Source of the DNA: Mycolicibacter engbaekii
GTDB taxonomy: Bacteria > Actinomycetota > Actinomycetes > Mycobacteriales > Mycobacteriaceae
Direction of reading: 5' to 3'
Assembly: GCF_002101585.1 (NCBI RefSeq)
Contig: NZ_LQOT01000069.1
Span: 62,001-126,000 of the forward strand
Length of the DNA stretch: 64,000 nt
The notes beneath the pieces were generated by a model. The model had not been told where the DNA came from, ran no database searches, and saw nothing but the letters and a program-made list of their open reading frames with translations. Below, in pieces: positions 28,054 through 36,034 of the stretch (its first letter is position 1; each line of letters opens with the position of its first letter). The position numbers and the translations under genes are program-made.

Positions 28054-28809
28054 ATGCAGATGATCGCCGAGGCGGAGGAAACCCCGCAGGCCAGCGCATT
28101 CCGGGCGCAACTGGTACTGCTGTGGTCGGGGCCGGTGGTCGCCGCGGTGCTGCTGGCGATGTTCGTGGCGTTCCCGGGCTTCTTTCCGCCGATGTCGCCG
28201 ACCATGTCCGCCGAACAGGTGGCGCGGTTCTACGACGAGCATCGGTCCTGGATCCGGTTGAGCATGGTCGGCTTCAACCTGTGCGGGATCATGATCGTGC
28301 CGTTCCTGGTGCTGATCGTCGGCCAGATGAAACGGATGTCGACCCAAAGTCACGTCTTCGCCTACGCCTACCTGGCGGCCGTGGTCAGCGGCGCGACACT
28401 GTTCGCGCTGTCCAACATCTACTTCGGGGTCGCGGCGTTTCGCACGGACCGCAATCCAGAGATCGTCCAAGCCCTCAACGACATGGCGTGGCTGTCGTTC
28501 ATCGCGCCGGTGGGCATGATCGTGGCGCAGTTCGCCATGCTGGCCTGCGCCGTCTATTTCGACCGGGGGCCGGATCCGGTGTTCCCGCGTTGGGTGGCGC
28601 ACCTGTCGGTGCTCACCGCACTGGCGATGCTGCCCTCCACCGCGGCCTCGGTGTTCACCACCGGGCCGCTGGCCTGGGACGGCCTGATCTCGTTCTGGAT
28701 CCGCAACGGCGCCTTCGCGATATTCGTCATCGCGATGTTCTTCGCGCTGCGCGACGCGCTGTATCGGCAAGGCATCAGCGAAGGCCTGATCGAAGGACCG
28801 GCGAGGTGA
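28054..28809 (+). CDS. Multi-pass membrane protein, paralogue of the next gene
   Basis: A 251-residue integral membrane protein of unknown function with about six hydrophobic segments (for example LWSGPVVAAVLLAMFVAFPG and the C-terminal GAFAIFVIAMFFAL). It shares several blocks with the next protein: a histidine after the first helix (FYDEH), QMKRMS, a FRTDRNPEIV loop and PLAWDGLISFWI. The two therefore look like a diverged duplication. ATG 28054 has GAAGGGG upstream and two TetR-type operators 60-100 bp before it. GTGA overlap couples it to the next gene. Confidence 0.8.
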   Translation: MQMIAEAEETPQASAFRAQLVLLWSGPVVAAVLLAMFVAFPGFFPPMSPTMSAEQVARFYDEHRSWIRLSMVGFNLCGIMIVPFLVLIVGQMKRMSTQSHVFAYAYLAAVVSGATLFALSNIYFGVAAFRTDRNPEIVQALNDMAWLSFIAPVGMIVAQFAMLACAVYFDRGPDPVFPRWVAHLSVLTALAMLPSTAASVFTTGPLAWDGLISFWIRNGAFAIFVIAMFFALRDALYRQGISEGLIEGPAR

Positions 28810-29558
28810 GCATCGCCACGCTGCTCTACGGCACCGACGTCGAAGAACCACCGCCGGCCGGCGGCAGACCCGATGTGCGGGTGGTGTTCTGGGTGTCGGT
28901 GGCGTTCTACCTGTTGATGGGGTTGGGCGTCTGCCTGCTGGGCAGGGTGACGCCGCCGCCGCGCCCCGATGTCGGCATACCCGAGATCCAGGGCTGGTAT
29001 CAGCAGCACGCGCTGACGATCCAGATCGGTTTCGTGATGCTGCTGGTGATCACCGGTGGTGCCGCGATCTCCAACGGGCTCATCGGGTATCACATGAAGC
29101 GGATGAGCTCCGGTTCGGTGCTGGCCTACGGCTATATCGGCGCCATGGCGGTCGGGGCGGTCCCGGGCTTTCAGCTGATGATGCTGTGCTACCTGCTCGC
29201 GGTATTCCGGGCGGACCGCGACCCCGAGCTGGTGCGGTTCTTCTACGATCTGGGCACGCTGAGTTACAACGGTTCGCTGGGGTGTTTCACCGCCGCCTAT
29301 TTCTGCCTGGCGCTGGCGATCTTCTATGACAAGAACAAGATCTTCCCGAAATGGTTTGCCTACCTGAGCGTCTGGCAGATCGTCACCGAGGTGATCGCGA
29401 CCCAGATGTGGCTGTTCGAATCGGGCGCCTTCGCCTGGAACGGCCTCATCTCGTTCTACATCGCTGTGGTGATCTTCGCCGCCTGGATCGGGCTGATCTT
29501 TCCGATCATGTATCTCAGTGGCCGACGGGAAGTCCCCGGCTCGCCGCCGGTCACCTGA
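28806..29558 (+). CDS. Multi-pass membrane protein, paralogue of the preceding gene
   Basis: A 250-residue membrane protein of unknown function starting at GTG 28806 inside the GTGA overlap. It shares with its neighbour WYQQH, HMKRMS, FRADRDPELV, FPKWFAYLS and AFAWNGLISFYI. The conserved histidine at the same place in both could be a ligand (heme or metal), but this is inference. With oxidase subunit III and IV homologues directly downstream, a respiratory or membrane redox role is possible. Confidence 0.8.
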   Translation: MSIATLLYGTDVEEPPPAGGRPDVRVVFWVSVAFYLLMGLGVCLLGRVTPPPRPDVGIPEIQGWYQQHALTIQIGFVMLLVITGGAAISNGLIGYHMKRMSSGSVLAYGYIGAMAVGAVPGFQLMMLCYLLAVFRADRDPELVRFFYDLGTLSYNGSLGCFTAAYFCLALAIFYDKNKIFPKWFAYLSVWQIVTEVIATQMWLFESGAFAWNGLISFYIAVVIFAAWIGLIFPIMYLSGRREVPGSPPVT

Positions 29559-29574
29559 AGACGGGGAATCAGCC

Positions 29575-30168
29575 ATGACTGACCAGCAGACACCCGCCCG
29601 TACGGTTCCGAAGTCCACGAGCGCGACGCACCTGCCCGGTGACGGCCACATGTGGTTCATGGTGCTCGGCGACTTGATCATCTTCGGCGGCTACTTCATC
29701 GCCTACCTGATCTTCCGGTCGCGCGCGCCCGAGCAGTTCCTGGCCGACCAGCAGCATCTCAACATCACCATCGGCGTGGTCAACACCATCGTGCTGATCA
29801 CCAGCTCGTGGCTGGTGGCCCAAAGTGTGCAGTCCGCCCGCACCGGTGATCGGGCCCGCGCGCTCGGATTGATCCGGGGCGGGGCGTTGTGCGGAGTGTT
29901 GTTCGCCGTGCTCAAGATCTACGAGTGGTCCAGCGAAATACAGGCCGGCTACACCAATTCCAGCACGTTCTTCAGCTTCTACTACGTCCTGACCGGTGTG
30001 CATCTGTTCCACGTCGGCATCGGCCTGCTGATCCTGGGCGTCGCATACCGGGATCTGCGCAACCCGCGCCGGGCGCGGGTCGGCATGGTCGAACAGGCCG
30101 CCACCTATTGGCACATGGTCGACCTGCTGTGGGTCGTCATCTTCGCTCTGCTCTACGTGATGAGGTAA
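29575..30168 (+). CDS. Heme-copper oxidase subunit III family protein (CoxC/NorE-like)
   Basis: A 197-residue protein with five hydrophobic segments. HMWFMVLGDLIIFGGYFIAYL at the start, FYYVLTGVHLFHVGIGLL and the final YWHMVDLLWVVIFALLYV are hallmarks of oxidase subunit III and NorE. No subunit I or II gene is in the window, so it is an orphan subunit III. NorE-type proteins accompany nitric oxide reductases elsewhere, but no such reductase is here. ATG 29575 follows the preceding stop by 16 bp. Confidence 0.85.
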   Translation: MTDQQTPARTVPKSTSATHLPGDGHMWFMVLGDLIIFGGYFIAYLIFRSRAPEQFLADQQHLNITIGVVNTIVLITSSWLVAQSVQSARTGDRARALGLIRGGALCGVLFAVLKIYEWSSEIQAGYTNSSTFFSFYYVLTGVHLFHVGIGLLILGVAYRDLRNPRRARVGMVEQAATYWHMVDLLWVVIFALLYVMR

Positions 30169-30174
30169 TCGCCC

Positions 30175-30468
30175 GTGACCGCACCGCAGCCTTCCCGCTT
30201 CCATCCCGACCCGGTGCTCACCGGCAGTTGGGTTGTCCTGGTGGCGATCACCGTGCTGGCCTGGTGGCTGTCGCCGGGGCACACCGCCGGGCCCGTGCAG
30301 CCGAGCATCCCCATCACCGTCACCGTGATCGCGCTGTCGGCCGTCAAAGCCCGGCTGATCATCCGCAATTTCATGGAGGTGCGCACCGCCCCGATCTGGT
30401 TGCGCCGCGCCACGGACGCCTGGCTGGCCGTGCTCTGGCTGGCCGTTCTGGGGATCTACCTGTTCTGA
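30175..30468 (+). CDS. Cytochrome c oxidase subunit IV family protein
   Basis: A 97-residue protein with three hydrophobic segments (SWVVLVAITVLAWWLS, ITVTVIALSAVKARLII, AWLAVLWLAVLGIYLF). The FMEVRTAP motif after the second helix is typical of prokaryotic oxidase subunit IV. It starts at GTG 30175, six bases after the subunit III homologue, and completes the four-gene unit. Its 3' end overlaps the convergent reductase gene by 13 bases. Confidence 0.82.
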   Translation: MTAPQPSRFHPDPVLTGSWVVLVAITVLAWWLSPGHTAGPVQPSIPITVTVIALSAVKARLIIRNFMEVRTAPIWLRRATDAWLAVLWLAVLGIYLF

Positions 30469-31541
30469 GCGGGAAACCGGGGCAGCGGCAGCGGTAGATC
30501 GTTATAGGTCGCGATGCCCGGTTCAGCGGCCACCACGGCCGGGATGGCGTTGATCGGCGGCATCGCGGTCATGATGTGGCCCAGTTCGAAGAAGTCGTCG
30601 AGGGATGTGGCCGAGGCGATCAGGTCGGGGGGCGGAGTGAAACCGACCTGCATGTTGACCGTGGGCCGGCCGTCGACGGTGATCTTCCAGCCCTCACCGT
30701 CGAGCTGCCAGTCCGGCTGCAGGGTCTGGCCTTTGCGCCACCGCACGTTGATGTCGACCACGGTCCGGCCGCCCGCGATTCCCCGCCAGCTGGCGAACAC
30801 CCCGGCCACATGCCCGGCGGGGATGGTCCACGACGCCATCGGCAGGTCCGCGGTGGTCTGGGCGTACTCGGCCACGCAGGTGATCTCGTCGAGCTCGACG
30901 CCCATCGCGTCGGCAACCAGGCGGACCGCTTCGGCGAATACCGCCGTGCCACGGGAGGCCATCGGCTCCAGGTCCGGATCGTCGATCGCGGTGCCGAAGC
31001 CCACCGGCCGCTCGGTGTCCGGCGAGTCGTAGAGCGTGGTGTCGGCTGTCTCGGTGATGGTGATCTTGTCGACCCGGTCGCAGGCCGTGGCGGCCACGAT
31101 CGCCAGCAGTTCGGCGAATCCCGGACTCACACCAGACCCGAACAGGGTGGACCCGCCCTTGCGGCAGGCCGCCTCGAGCCTGTCCCGGTCCTCTCCGAGG
31201 TTGTGCCCGGTGATGAACGACGCCGAGGTGACGACGTTGACCCCCGCGGAGAGGATGTGCACCAGCTCGTCGACGTCGATCCACATGGGGTTGTAGACGA
31301 CGCAGTCGGGCTTGAGGGCCAGCAGTGCCTCGGCGTCGTCGGTGGCGATCACACCGAGCGGGTCGATGCCGACGAGCTCACCGGCGTCGTGGCCGACCTT
31401 CTCCGGCGACCAGGCGAAGAGGCCGACGAGTTCGTAGTTCGGGTTCGCGGTGAGCGCCCGAACAGCGCTCTTTCCGACATTTCCGGTGGTCCACTGGACG
31501 ATCCGGTACGGGGCGCCGGCGGAGCCGGTGACGGTGTCCAC
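30456..31541 (-). CDS. Dihydrodipicolinate reductase-like NAD(P)-binding protein
   Basis: A 361-residue protein of the DapB-like family common in mycobacteria. The N-terminal Rossmann motif reads IVQWTTGNVGKSAVRAL, followed by LVGLFAWSPEKVG and a conserved central HNLGEDR. It is too long for true DapB, and no lysine genes are near, so biosynthesis is unlikely; a reductase in the catabolic pathway is inferred. It lies two bases downstream of the aldehyde dehydrogenase gene on the same strand, so the two are probably cotranscribed. Confidence 0.78.
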   Translation of the reverse strand: MDTVTGSAGAPYRIVQWTTGNVGKSAVRALTANPNYELVGLFAWSPEKVGHDAGELVGIDPLGVIATDDAEALLALKPDCVVYNPMWIDVDELVHILSAGVNVVTSASFITGHNLGEDRDRLEAACRKGGSTLFGSGVSPGFAELLAIVAATACDRVDKITITETADTTLYDSPDTERPVGFGTAIDDPDLEPMASRGTAVFAEAVRLVADAMGVELDEITCVAEYAQTTADLPMASWTIPAGHVAGVFASWRGIAGGRTVVDINVRWRKGQTLQPDWQLDGEGWKITVDGRPTVNMQVGFTPPPDLIASATSLDDFFELGHIMTAMPPINAIPAVVAAEPGIATYNDLPLPLPRFPAQNR

Positions 31542-31543
31542 GG

Positions 31544-33001
31544 CTACATCTGCGCCCAGACGATCTTGGTCTGCAGGTAGGTTTCAATGCCCGCCTTGCC
31601 GGATTCGTAACCCCAGCCGGACTGCTTGTAGCCGCCGAAGGGCATCGAGTGGTCGAACTGCATCTGGCAGTTCAGTCCGACCGTTCCGGCCTTGAGCCGC
31701 TTGGCCAGTCGGTGTGCCCGGCCCAGGTTGGAAGTCCACGCCGTTGCGGCCAGTCCGTAGCTGCTGTTGTTGGCCAGGGCGATGGCCTCGTCGTCGTCGT
31801 CGAACGGCAGGATCGTGACCACCGGGCCGAAGATCTCCTCCTGGAACAGTCGGCTGGAGTCGGGGTCGACATTGGTGACCACGGTGGGGTGCACGAAGTA
31901 GCCCTTGCGGTCCAGCCGGTGGCCGCCGGTGACGAGCTCGTTGCCGTCGGCCCGGCCCTGCTCGAGGTAGCCGAGCACCCGGTTCAACTGTTTCTGGCTG
32001 ATCAGCGGACCGACCATGACGCCCTCGTCCTTGGGGCCGCCGAGCTGCATCATGTTGGCCATGTTGGCGATGCCTTCCACGACGCGCTCGTAGACGCCGC
32101 GCTGGGCGAAGATGCGCGAACCGCACACGCAAGCCTGGCCGGAGTGCACGAAGGTGCCGAACGCCGCCATGGTGATAGCCATGTCGAGGTCGGCGTCGTC
32201 GTAGATCAGGACCGGTGACTTGCCGCCGAGCTCCAGGGTCACCTTGTTGAGATTGCTTGCCGCAGACGCCCGTACGATCTCGCGGCCGACTTCGGTGGAC
32301 CCGGTGAACGCGACCTTGTCCACGTCGGGGTGCGCGGTGATGGCAGCACCGGCGGTGTGGCCGTAGCCGAGCACCATGTTGACCACGCCGTCGGGGACGC
32401 CGGCCTCGCTCAGGATGCGGTCGAGGACCAGCGCCGACAGCGGGGTTTCCTCCGCCGGTTTGACGACGCTGCTGCATCCGGCCGCCAGCGACGGTGCCAG
32501 CTTGGCGCAGAAGTTGAAGACCGGGCCGTTCCACGGGAAGATCAGCCCCACGACGTCATAGGGCTCGCGCAGCGTGTAGACGTGCTGGTGGGACTCGATG
32601 CCGGTCAGGCCGCCGGTGTTCACGTCGCGGGCGATGCCGTCGATCTTGGTGCACCAGCCCGCGTAGTAGCGGAACCACTCCGAGCCGACCTTGGTGATGA
32701 TCGCGGCCTGGGAGGCCGGAATGCCGGCGTTGACCGACTCGAGTTCGGCCAGGAGTTCGGCGTTCTCGTCGATGAGGTCGGCGACCTTCCACAGCACCCG
32801 GGCCCGGTCGTAGTCCGCCATCTGCGACCACACCCCGGACTCGGCGGTGGCCTTGGCCCGCGCAACGGCGTCGTTGACCGCCTCAGGCCCGCAGTCGGTG
32901 AATTCGGTCAGCTGCTCCTCGGTGGCCGGATCGATGATCGGGATCACGTCGCCGGTTCCGGGGACCTTCCGGATGTCGTCCAACACCGCCTGCACCGACA
33001 T
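31544..33001 (-). CDS. Aldehyde dehydrogenase (NAD-dependent)
   Basis: A 485-residue ALDH. FPWNGPVFNF, FTGSTEVGRE, the base in LELGGKSPVL and the nucleophile in HSGQACVCGSRI are present; two cysteines near the active site (AC-V-C) are notable. ATG 33001 has AAGGGG upstream; an in-frame start six codons earlier was judged less likely. It leads the reductase gene in a two-gene unit. It is one of three ALDH genes of the island, each in a different operon. Confidence 0.92.
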   Translation of the reverse strand: MSVQAVLDDIRKVPGTGDVIPIIDPATEEQLTEFTDCGPEAVNDAVARAKATAESGVWSQMADYDRARVLWKVADLIDENAELLAELESVNAGIPASQAAIITKVGSEWFRYYAGWCTKIDGIARDVNTGGLTGIESHQHVYTLREPYDVVGLIFPWNGPVFNFCAKLAPSLAAGCSSVVKPAEETPLSALVLDRILSEAGVPDGVVNMVLGYGHTAGAAITAHPDVDKVAFTGSTEVGREIVRASAASNLNKVTLELGGKSPVLIYDDADLDMAITMAAFGTFVHSGQACVCGSRIFAQRGVYERVVEGIANMANMMQLGGPKDEGVMVGPLISQKQLNRVLGYLEQGRADGNELVTGGHRLDRKGYFVHPTVVTNVDPDSSRLFQEEIFGPVVTILPFDDDDEAIALANNSSYGLAATAWTSNLGRAHRLAKRLKAGTVGLNCQMQFDHSMPFGGYKQSGWGYESGKAGIETYLQTKIVWAQM

Positions 33002-33014
33002 TGATAATCCCCTT

Positions 33015-33044
33015 CTCATCTAGCGAAAATCCCGTTCGCATGAG
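33015..33044. promoter_or_regulatory. Inverted repeat before the aldehyde dehydrogenase gene
   Basis: CTCAT (33015-33019) and GCGAA (33023-33027) are mirrored by TTCGC (33035-33039) and ATGAG (33040-33044), giving a 10-bp interrupted stem around a 7-base loop. It lies 14 bp before the ATG of the minus-strand aldehyde dehydrogenase. It does not match the GAGAAT consensus. It may be a leader hairpin or a site for another regulator. Confidence 0.3.
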
Positions 33045-33102
33045 GTTAGGTGGTTCCCCCGCCGATGTCCAGGGTTCGCGGCGGCGCTGCCGGCGCCGGA
33101 GC

Positions 33103-33834
33103 TCAGCTGCGTGCGGCCACTGTGGATGCGTCCGGCTCGGGGTGCCCGAAGCCGTGCGCGCAGAAGTCCCAGACCTCCTCTGCGGTCAGCGGATTGACGG
33201 CCGGATCGGCGGAAGAAGGGCTGGACTGGGCGTTGAAAAGGACGGTCTGCATCACCATGGCCGCGAGCCGGCGGGGGTGGGTGTCGGTGCGCAGCCGGCC
33301 CGCCTCGGCGGCTTGCTGGGTCAACTCGGTGAGCAGATCCAGCAGTGGTGTGTGAGCCACGCGAACCTCGGCGGGATGGGTCAACAGCAGCGTGGGGGCG
33401 AAGTCGGTGAACAGTGGCCGTTTGGCTGCGGGATCGGGTCGCGAAGACTCGAACAGCAGCTCGACGGCAACCCGTAGGCGTTCCAGCGGATCTGAGTGGC
33501 TGGCCGTTGCGGCGCGGATCTGATCGGCGGCGCGGCTCAAGGCATCTTCGAACAGCGCCAGCAGCAGCTCGTGCTTGCCGTCGAACTGCAGATAAAAGCT
33601 GCGCAGGGACTGGCGCGAGCGGTCGACGACCTCCTGGACGGTGAAGTCGGTGCTGCCCTTTTCGATGATGATCGACTGCGCGGCATCCAAAAACCGCTGA
33701 ACACGTTGCCCGGCGCGGATCTTCGCGGTCTTGATCGAGCGTTCTACCGCGCGCTGCTTCCAGGCGGGTTCGTCGCTGGGAGTGGTCACCGGCGTACCGG
33801 ACGCCGTGATGACCGGGGTGCGGAGCGGGCGCAC
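33103..33834 (-). CDS. TetR family regulator, likely master repressor of the island
   Basis: A TetR protein of about 243 residues. The DNA-binding domain is clear (VQRFLDAAQSIIIEKG, then FTVQEVVDRSRQSLRSFYLQFDGKHELL), with an N-terminal extension of roughly 50 residues that is unusual for the family. The start is uncertain: GTG 33834 is the first standard start after the operator, while a GGAGAAG sequence stands just before an in-frame ATC further upstream (near 33890). Its promoter region holds a perfect GAGAATnnnATTCTC site shared with the divergent FadE gene, so autorepression and control of the other sites are inferred. The C-terminal ligand domain probably binds an acyl-CoA or pathway intermediate. 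Confidence 0.85.
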   Translation of the reverse strand: MRPLRTPVITASGTPVTTPSDEPAWKQRAVERSIKTAKIRAGQRVQRFLDAAQSIIIEKGSTDFTVQEVVDRSRQSLRSFYLQFDGKHELLLALFEDALSRAADQIRAATASHSDPLERLRVAVELLFESSRPDPAAKRPLFTDFAPTLLLTHPAEVRVAHTPLLDLLTELTQQAAEAGRLRTDTHPRRLAAMVMQTVLFNAQSSPSSADPAVNPLTAEEVWDFCAHGFGHPEPDASTVAARS

Positions 33835-33907
33835 GGGACGGAGGCGCGCCGCCGGTGGGGCGCGGTGTCGTGCGGCCGACGATTCAGAGATCGTAACTTC
33901 TCCATTC

Positions 33908-33922
33908 GAGAATGATATTCTC
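33908..33922. promoter_or_regulatory. GAGAATnnnATTCTC operator, site 2 (perfect)
   Basis: GAGAATGATATTCTC is a perfect 6-3-6 palindrome centred at 33915. It sits between the divergent TetR gene (start 33834) and the FadE gene (start 34011). Being the only copy in front of a regulator gene, it links the motif to that TetR protein. Confidence 0.85.
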
Positions 33923-34010
33923 ACCTTCGCGTCTAGGGAAGCAGACGCCCAAGATCGGCGCCCTTTTTCGAATCCGGAATTCCCGGGGCGCCCGAGCCGA
34001 GGAGTCCGGA

Positions 34011-35183
34011 GTGCAACTGACCTTCGATCCAGAAGTCGAGAACTTCCGGGCCGAATTCTCGGCCTTCCTCGACGAACATCTGCCGACCGACGCCGAGGCC
34101 GTGCAACGATCCCAGTCGTGCTCCGACGTACCGGAGTGGGCCCGTCGATGGCAGCGACTGTTGTTCGACAATGGCTGGCTGCTGCCGGCGAATCCACCCG
34201 AATTCGGCGGCCGCAATGCCACGATCCTGCAGCAGTACGTGCATTCCGAGGAATTGTCGCGCCGGCGTATCTACCCCAGCTTCAACCCGCAGGGTGTCGG
34301 CATCATCGCCGCGTCGCTGCTGTCGTTTGGAACCGAAGAGCAGAAACACCGCTGGGCGGTACCGATTCTGCGGGCCGAGATCACCGCGTCGTTGGGCATG
34401 AGCGAACCCGGTGCCGGTTCGGACCTGGCGGGCCTGCAGACCCGGGCGGTGCTCGAGGGCGATCATTTCGTGGTCAACGGCCAGAAGGTCTGGACCTCGG
34501 GCGCCCATGACGCCGATGTGCTGCTGACCTTCGTCCGTACCGACCCCGATGCGCCCAAGCACAAGGGCATCAGCGTGCTGCTGATCCCCACCGACACCCC
34601 AGGGGTGGTGCGACGGCCCTTCGCGTCGGCCTGCGCCTATGACGACGTCGACTTCAACGAGGTCTTCTTCACCGACGTCGTGGTCCCCGCCGAGAATCTG
34701 GTGGGTCCGCTCAACGGCGGGTGGACAGTGGCCAACGGTTCGCTGGGGCACGAACGCACGCTGCTGTGGATGAGCTTCGCCGACCGGTTGCACGATCAGA
34801 TCCACGATTTCAGTCCGCGGGATGCGCTGGCGCGCGACCATTTCGCCACCCTGCTGATGGACCACGAGGCGTTGCGACTGCTCGGCTCGGTGGCGCTGGC
34901 GCAGGCGGCCCGCGGGGAGCAGGACGTGCCCGCGCTGTCGGTGCTGAAACTGCTCGGTTCAGAGGCCGTGCAGAACGCTGCCGAACACGCACTCGACAAT
35001 GCCGGCGCGGCCGGCCTGATCCACCCCGCGAGCTCTGGTGTGTACATGCCGCTCAACGAGGACTTCGCCTCCGGAAGCTGGTTCGAAAGGTATCTGCGCA
35101 GTTTCTCGGGAACCATCGCCGGCGGAACCTCGGAGATTCAGCGCAATATCATCGCCCAGCGCGTGCTCGGCCTGCCGCGCTAG
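34011..35183 (+). CDS. Acyl-CoA dehydrogenase (large-subunit type), close paralogue of 56156-57331
   Basis: A 390-residue FadE. LGMSEPGAGSDLAGL (about residue 123), VNGQKVWTSGAHDADVLL and the end EIQRNIIAQRVLGLPR are typical. GTG 34011 was chosen because CGAGGAG lies 7 bp upstream and the paralogue begins at the same point (LQLVFDAEVEEF there, VQLTFDPEVENF here). By eye about three quarters of residues match the protein at 56.2-57.3 kb, so one gene arose by duplication. Unlike that copy, it has no small partner subunit beside it. Confidence 0.92.
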   Translation: MQLTFDPEVENFRAEFSAFLDEHLPTDAEAVQRSQSCSDVPEWARRWQRLLFDNGWLLPANPPEFGGRNATILQQYVHSEELSRRRIYPSFNPQGVGIIAASLLSFGTEEQKHRWAVPILRAEITASLGMSEPGAGSDLAGLQTRAVLEGDHFVVNGQKVWTSGAHDADVLLTFVRTDPDAPKHKGISVLLIPTDTPGVVRRPFASACAYDDVDFNEVFFTDVVVPAENLVGPLNGGWTVANGSLGHERTLLWMSFADRLHDQIHDFSPRDALARDHFATLLMDHEALRLLGSVALAQAARGEQDVPALSVLKLLGSEAVQNAAEHALDNAGAAGLIHPASSGVYMPLNEDFASGSWFERYLRSFSGTIAGGTSEIQRNIIAQRVLGLPR

Positions 35184-35228
35184 GTCACCGGGATCCAAGC
35201 GCCGGTCGGGGTGGAACCCGTTGCGCGC

Positions 35229-36032
35229 CTAGAGCTCAACCAGTCGTGGCGCCGAGCCCCGGGCCCGTAGGCCGCCGCCGACGCGGCGGGTCAGTTCGCG
35301 GGCATTGCCGAGCAGTCCGTCGAGCACCAGTGCTCGCTCGATGTGGCGGTGCAGGTCGTGTTCGGCGGTGAAGCCGACGCCGGCGAGCACCTGCTGGCAG
35401 TGTTTGGCCGCGGTCAGCGCAGCCCTGCCCGCCGCCGCTTTGGCCAGCATCGAGGTCAGGTCCGGGCTCTCGGCGACGGGAACGGTGAGCGTGGCCTCGG
35501 CCCCTTCGATGGCGACGAGTGTCTCGGCAAGCCGGTGCCGAATCGCCTGAAATCCCGCGATCGGCTTGCCGAACTGTGTTCTGTCCAGTGCGTGCCGGCG
35601 TGCCAGGGCCAGCATGGCCCGAGCCGAGCCCACCAGCCACCAGCCCACCGCGCGGCGTGCCTCACCCAGGCGCATCAGTTCGCCGTTGGGCACCTGCCGC
35701 AGCGGCAGGCCGCCCAGCACGGTGTTGCCCGCGCTCTCGCTGCGTTCCCAAATCACCCAGCTGCCACCGGCGTAGGGCATCGGCGGCGTGCCGCCGGGCA
35801 GGCCGCCGATGGTCTCCAGTACCACGTCGTTGAGCACTGAGGCGTGCGCGCCGGTCTCGCCGAGCAGCCGGAACACCAGGGGGATAGCCGCGTCCGGGTC
35901 CTCGGAGAGCATTTCTGCCCAGCCCAGTTCGGCCAGTGCCTGATCCAGTGCGGGGCCGGATGCAGACGCCATGGTCTTACGCAGAGTGTCTTCCAGCAGA
36001 GCCAGCGAGGTGGCATCCATGGCGGTGCTCAT
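35229..36032 (-). CDS. Acyl-CoA dehydrogenase family protein, small/partner subunit
   Basis: A 267-residue FadE-like protein. The helical C-terminal region is recognisable (RTQFGKPIAGFQAIRHRLAET, then GVGFTAEHDLHRHIERALVLDGLLG). The N-terminal half is poorly conserved, as in other short partner subunits. ATG 36032 has AAGGAG; the long open frame upstream runs through the antisense of the neighbour and was rejected. It follows the full-length FadE gene by two bases, so an alpha2beta2 pair is likely. It is the last gene of the CMD-Rieske operon. Confidence 0.86.
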   Translation of the reverse strand: MSTAMDATSLALLEDTLRKTMASASGPALDQALAELGWAEMLSEDPDAAIPLVFRLLGETGAHASVLNDVVLETIGGLPGGTPPMPYAGGSWVIWERSESAGNTVLGGLPLRQVPNGELMRLGEARRAVGWWLVGSARAMLALARRHALDRTQFGKPIAGFQAIRHRLAETLVAIEGAEATLTVPVAESPDLTSMLAKAAAGRAALTAAKHCQQVLAGVGFTAEHDLHRHIERALVLDGLLGNARELTRRVGGGLRARGSAPRLVEL

Positions 36033-36034
36033 CG

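Noticed and set aside
30456-31541. True dihydrodipicolinate reductase (lysine biosynthesis)
   Set aside because: It is about 100 residues longer than DapB and sits with an aldehyde dehydrogenase in a catabolic region.
33835-34197. N-terminal extension of the TetR frame across the operator
   Set aside because: It would cover the operator and overlap the divergent FadE gene start; no homology to TetR proteins.
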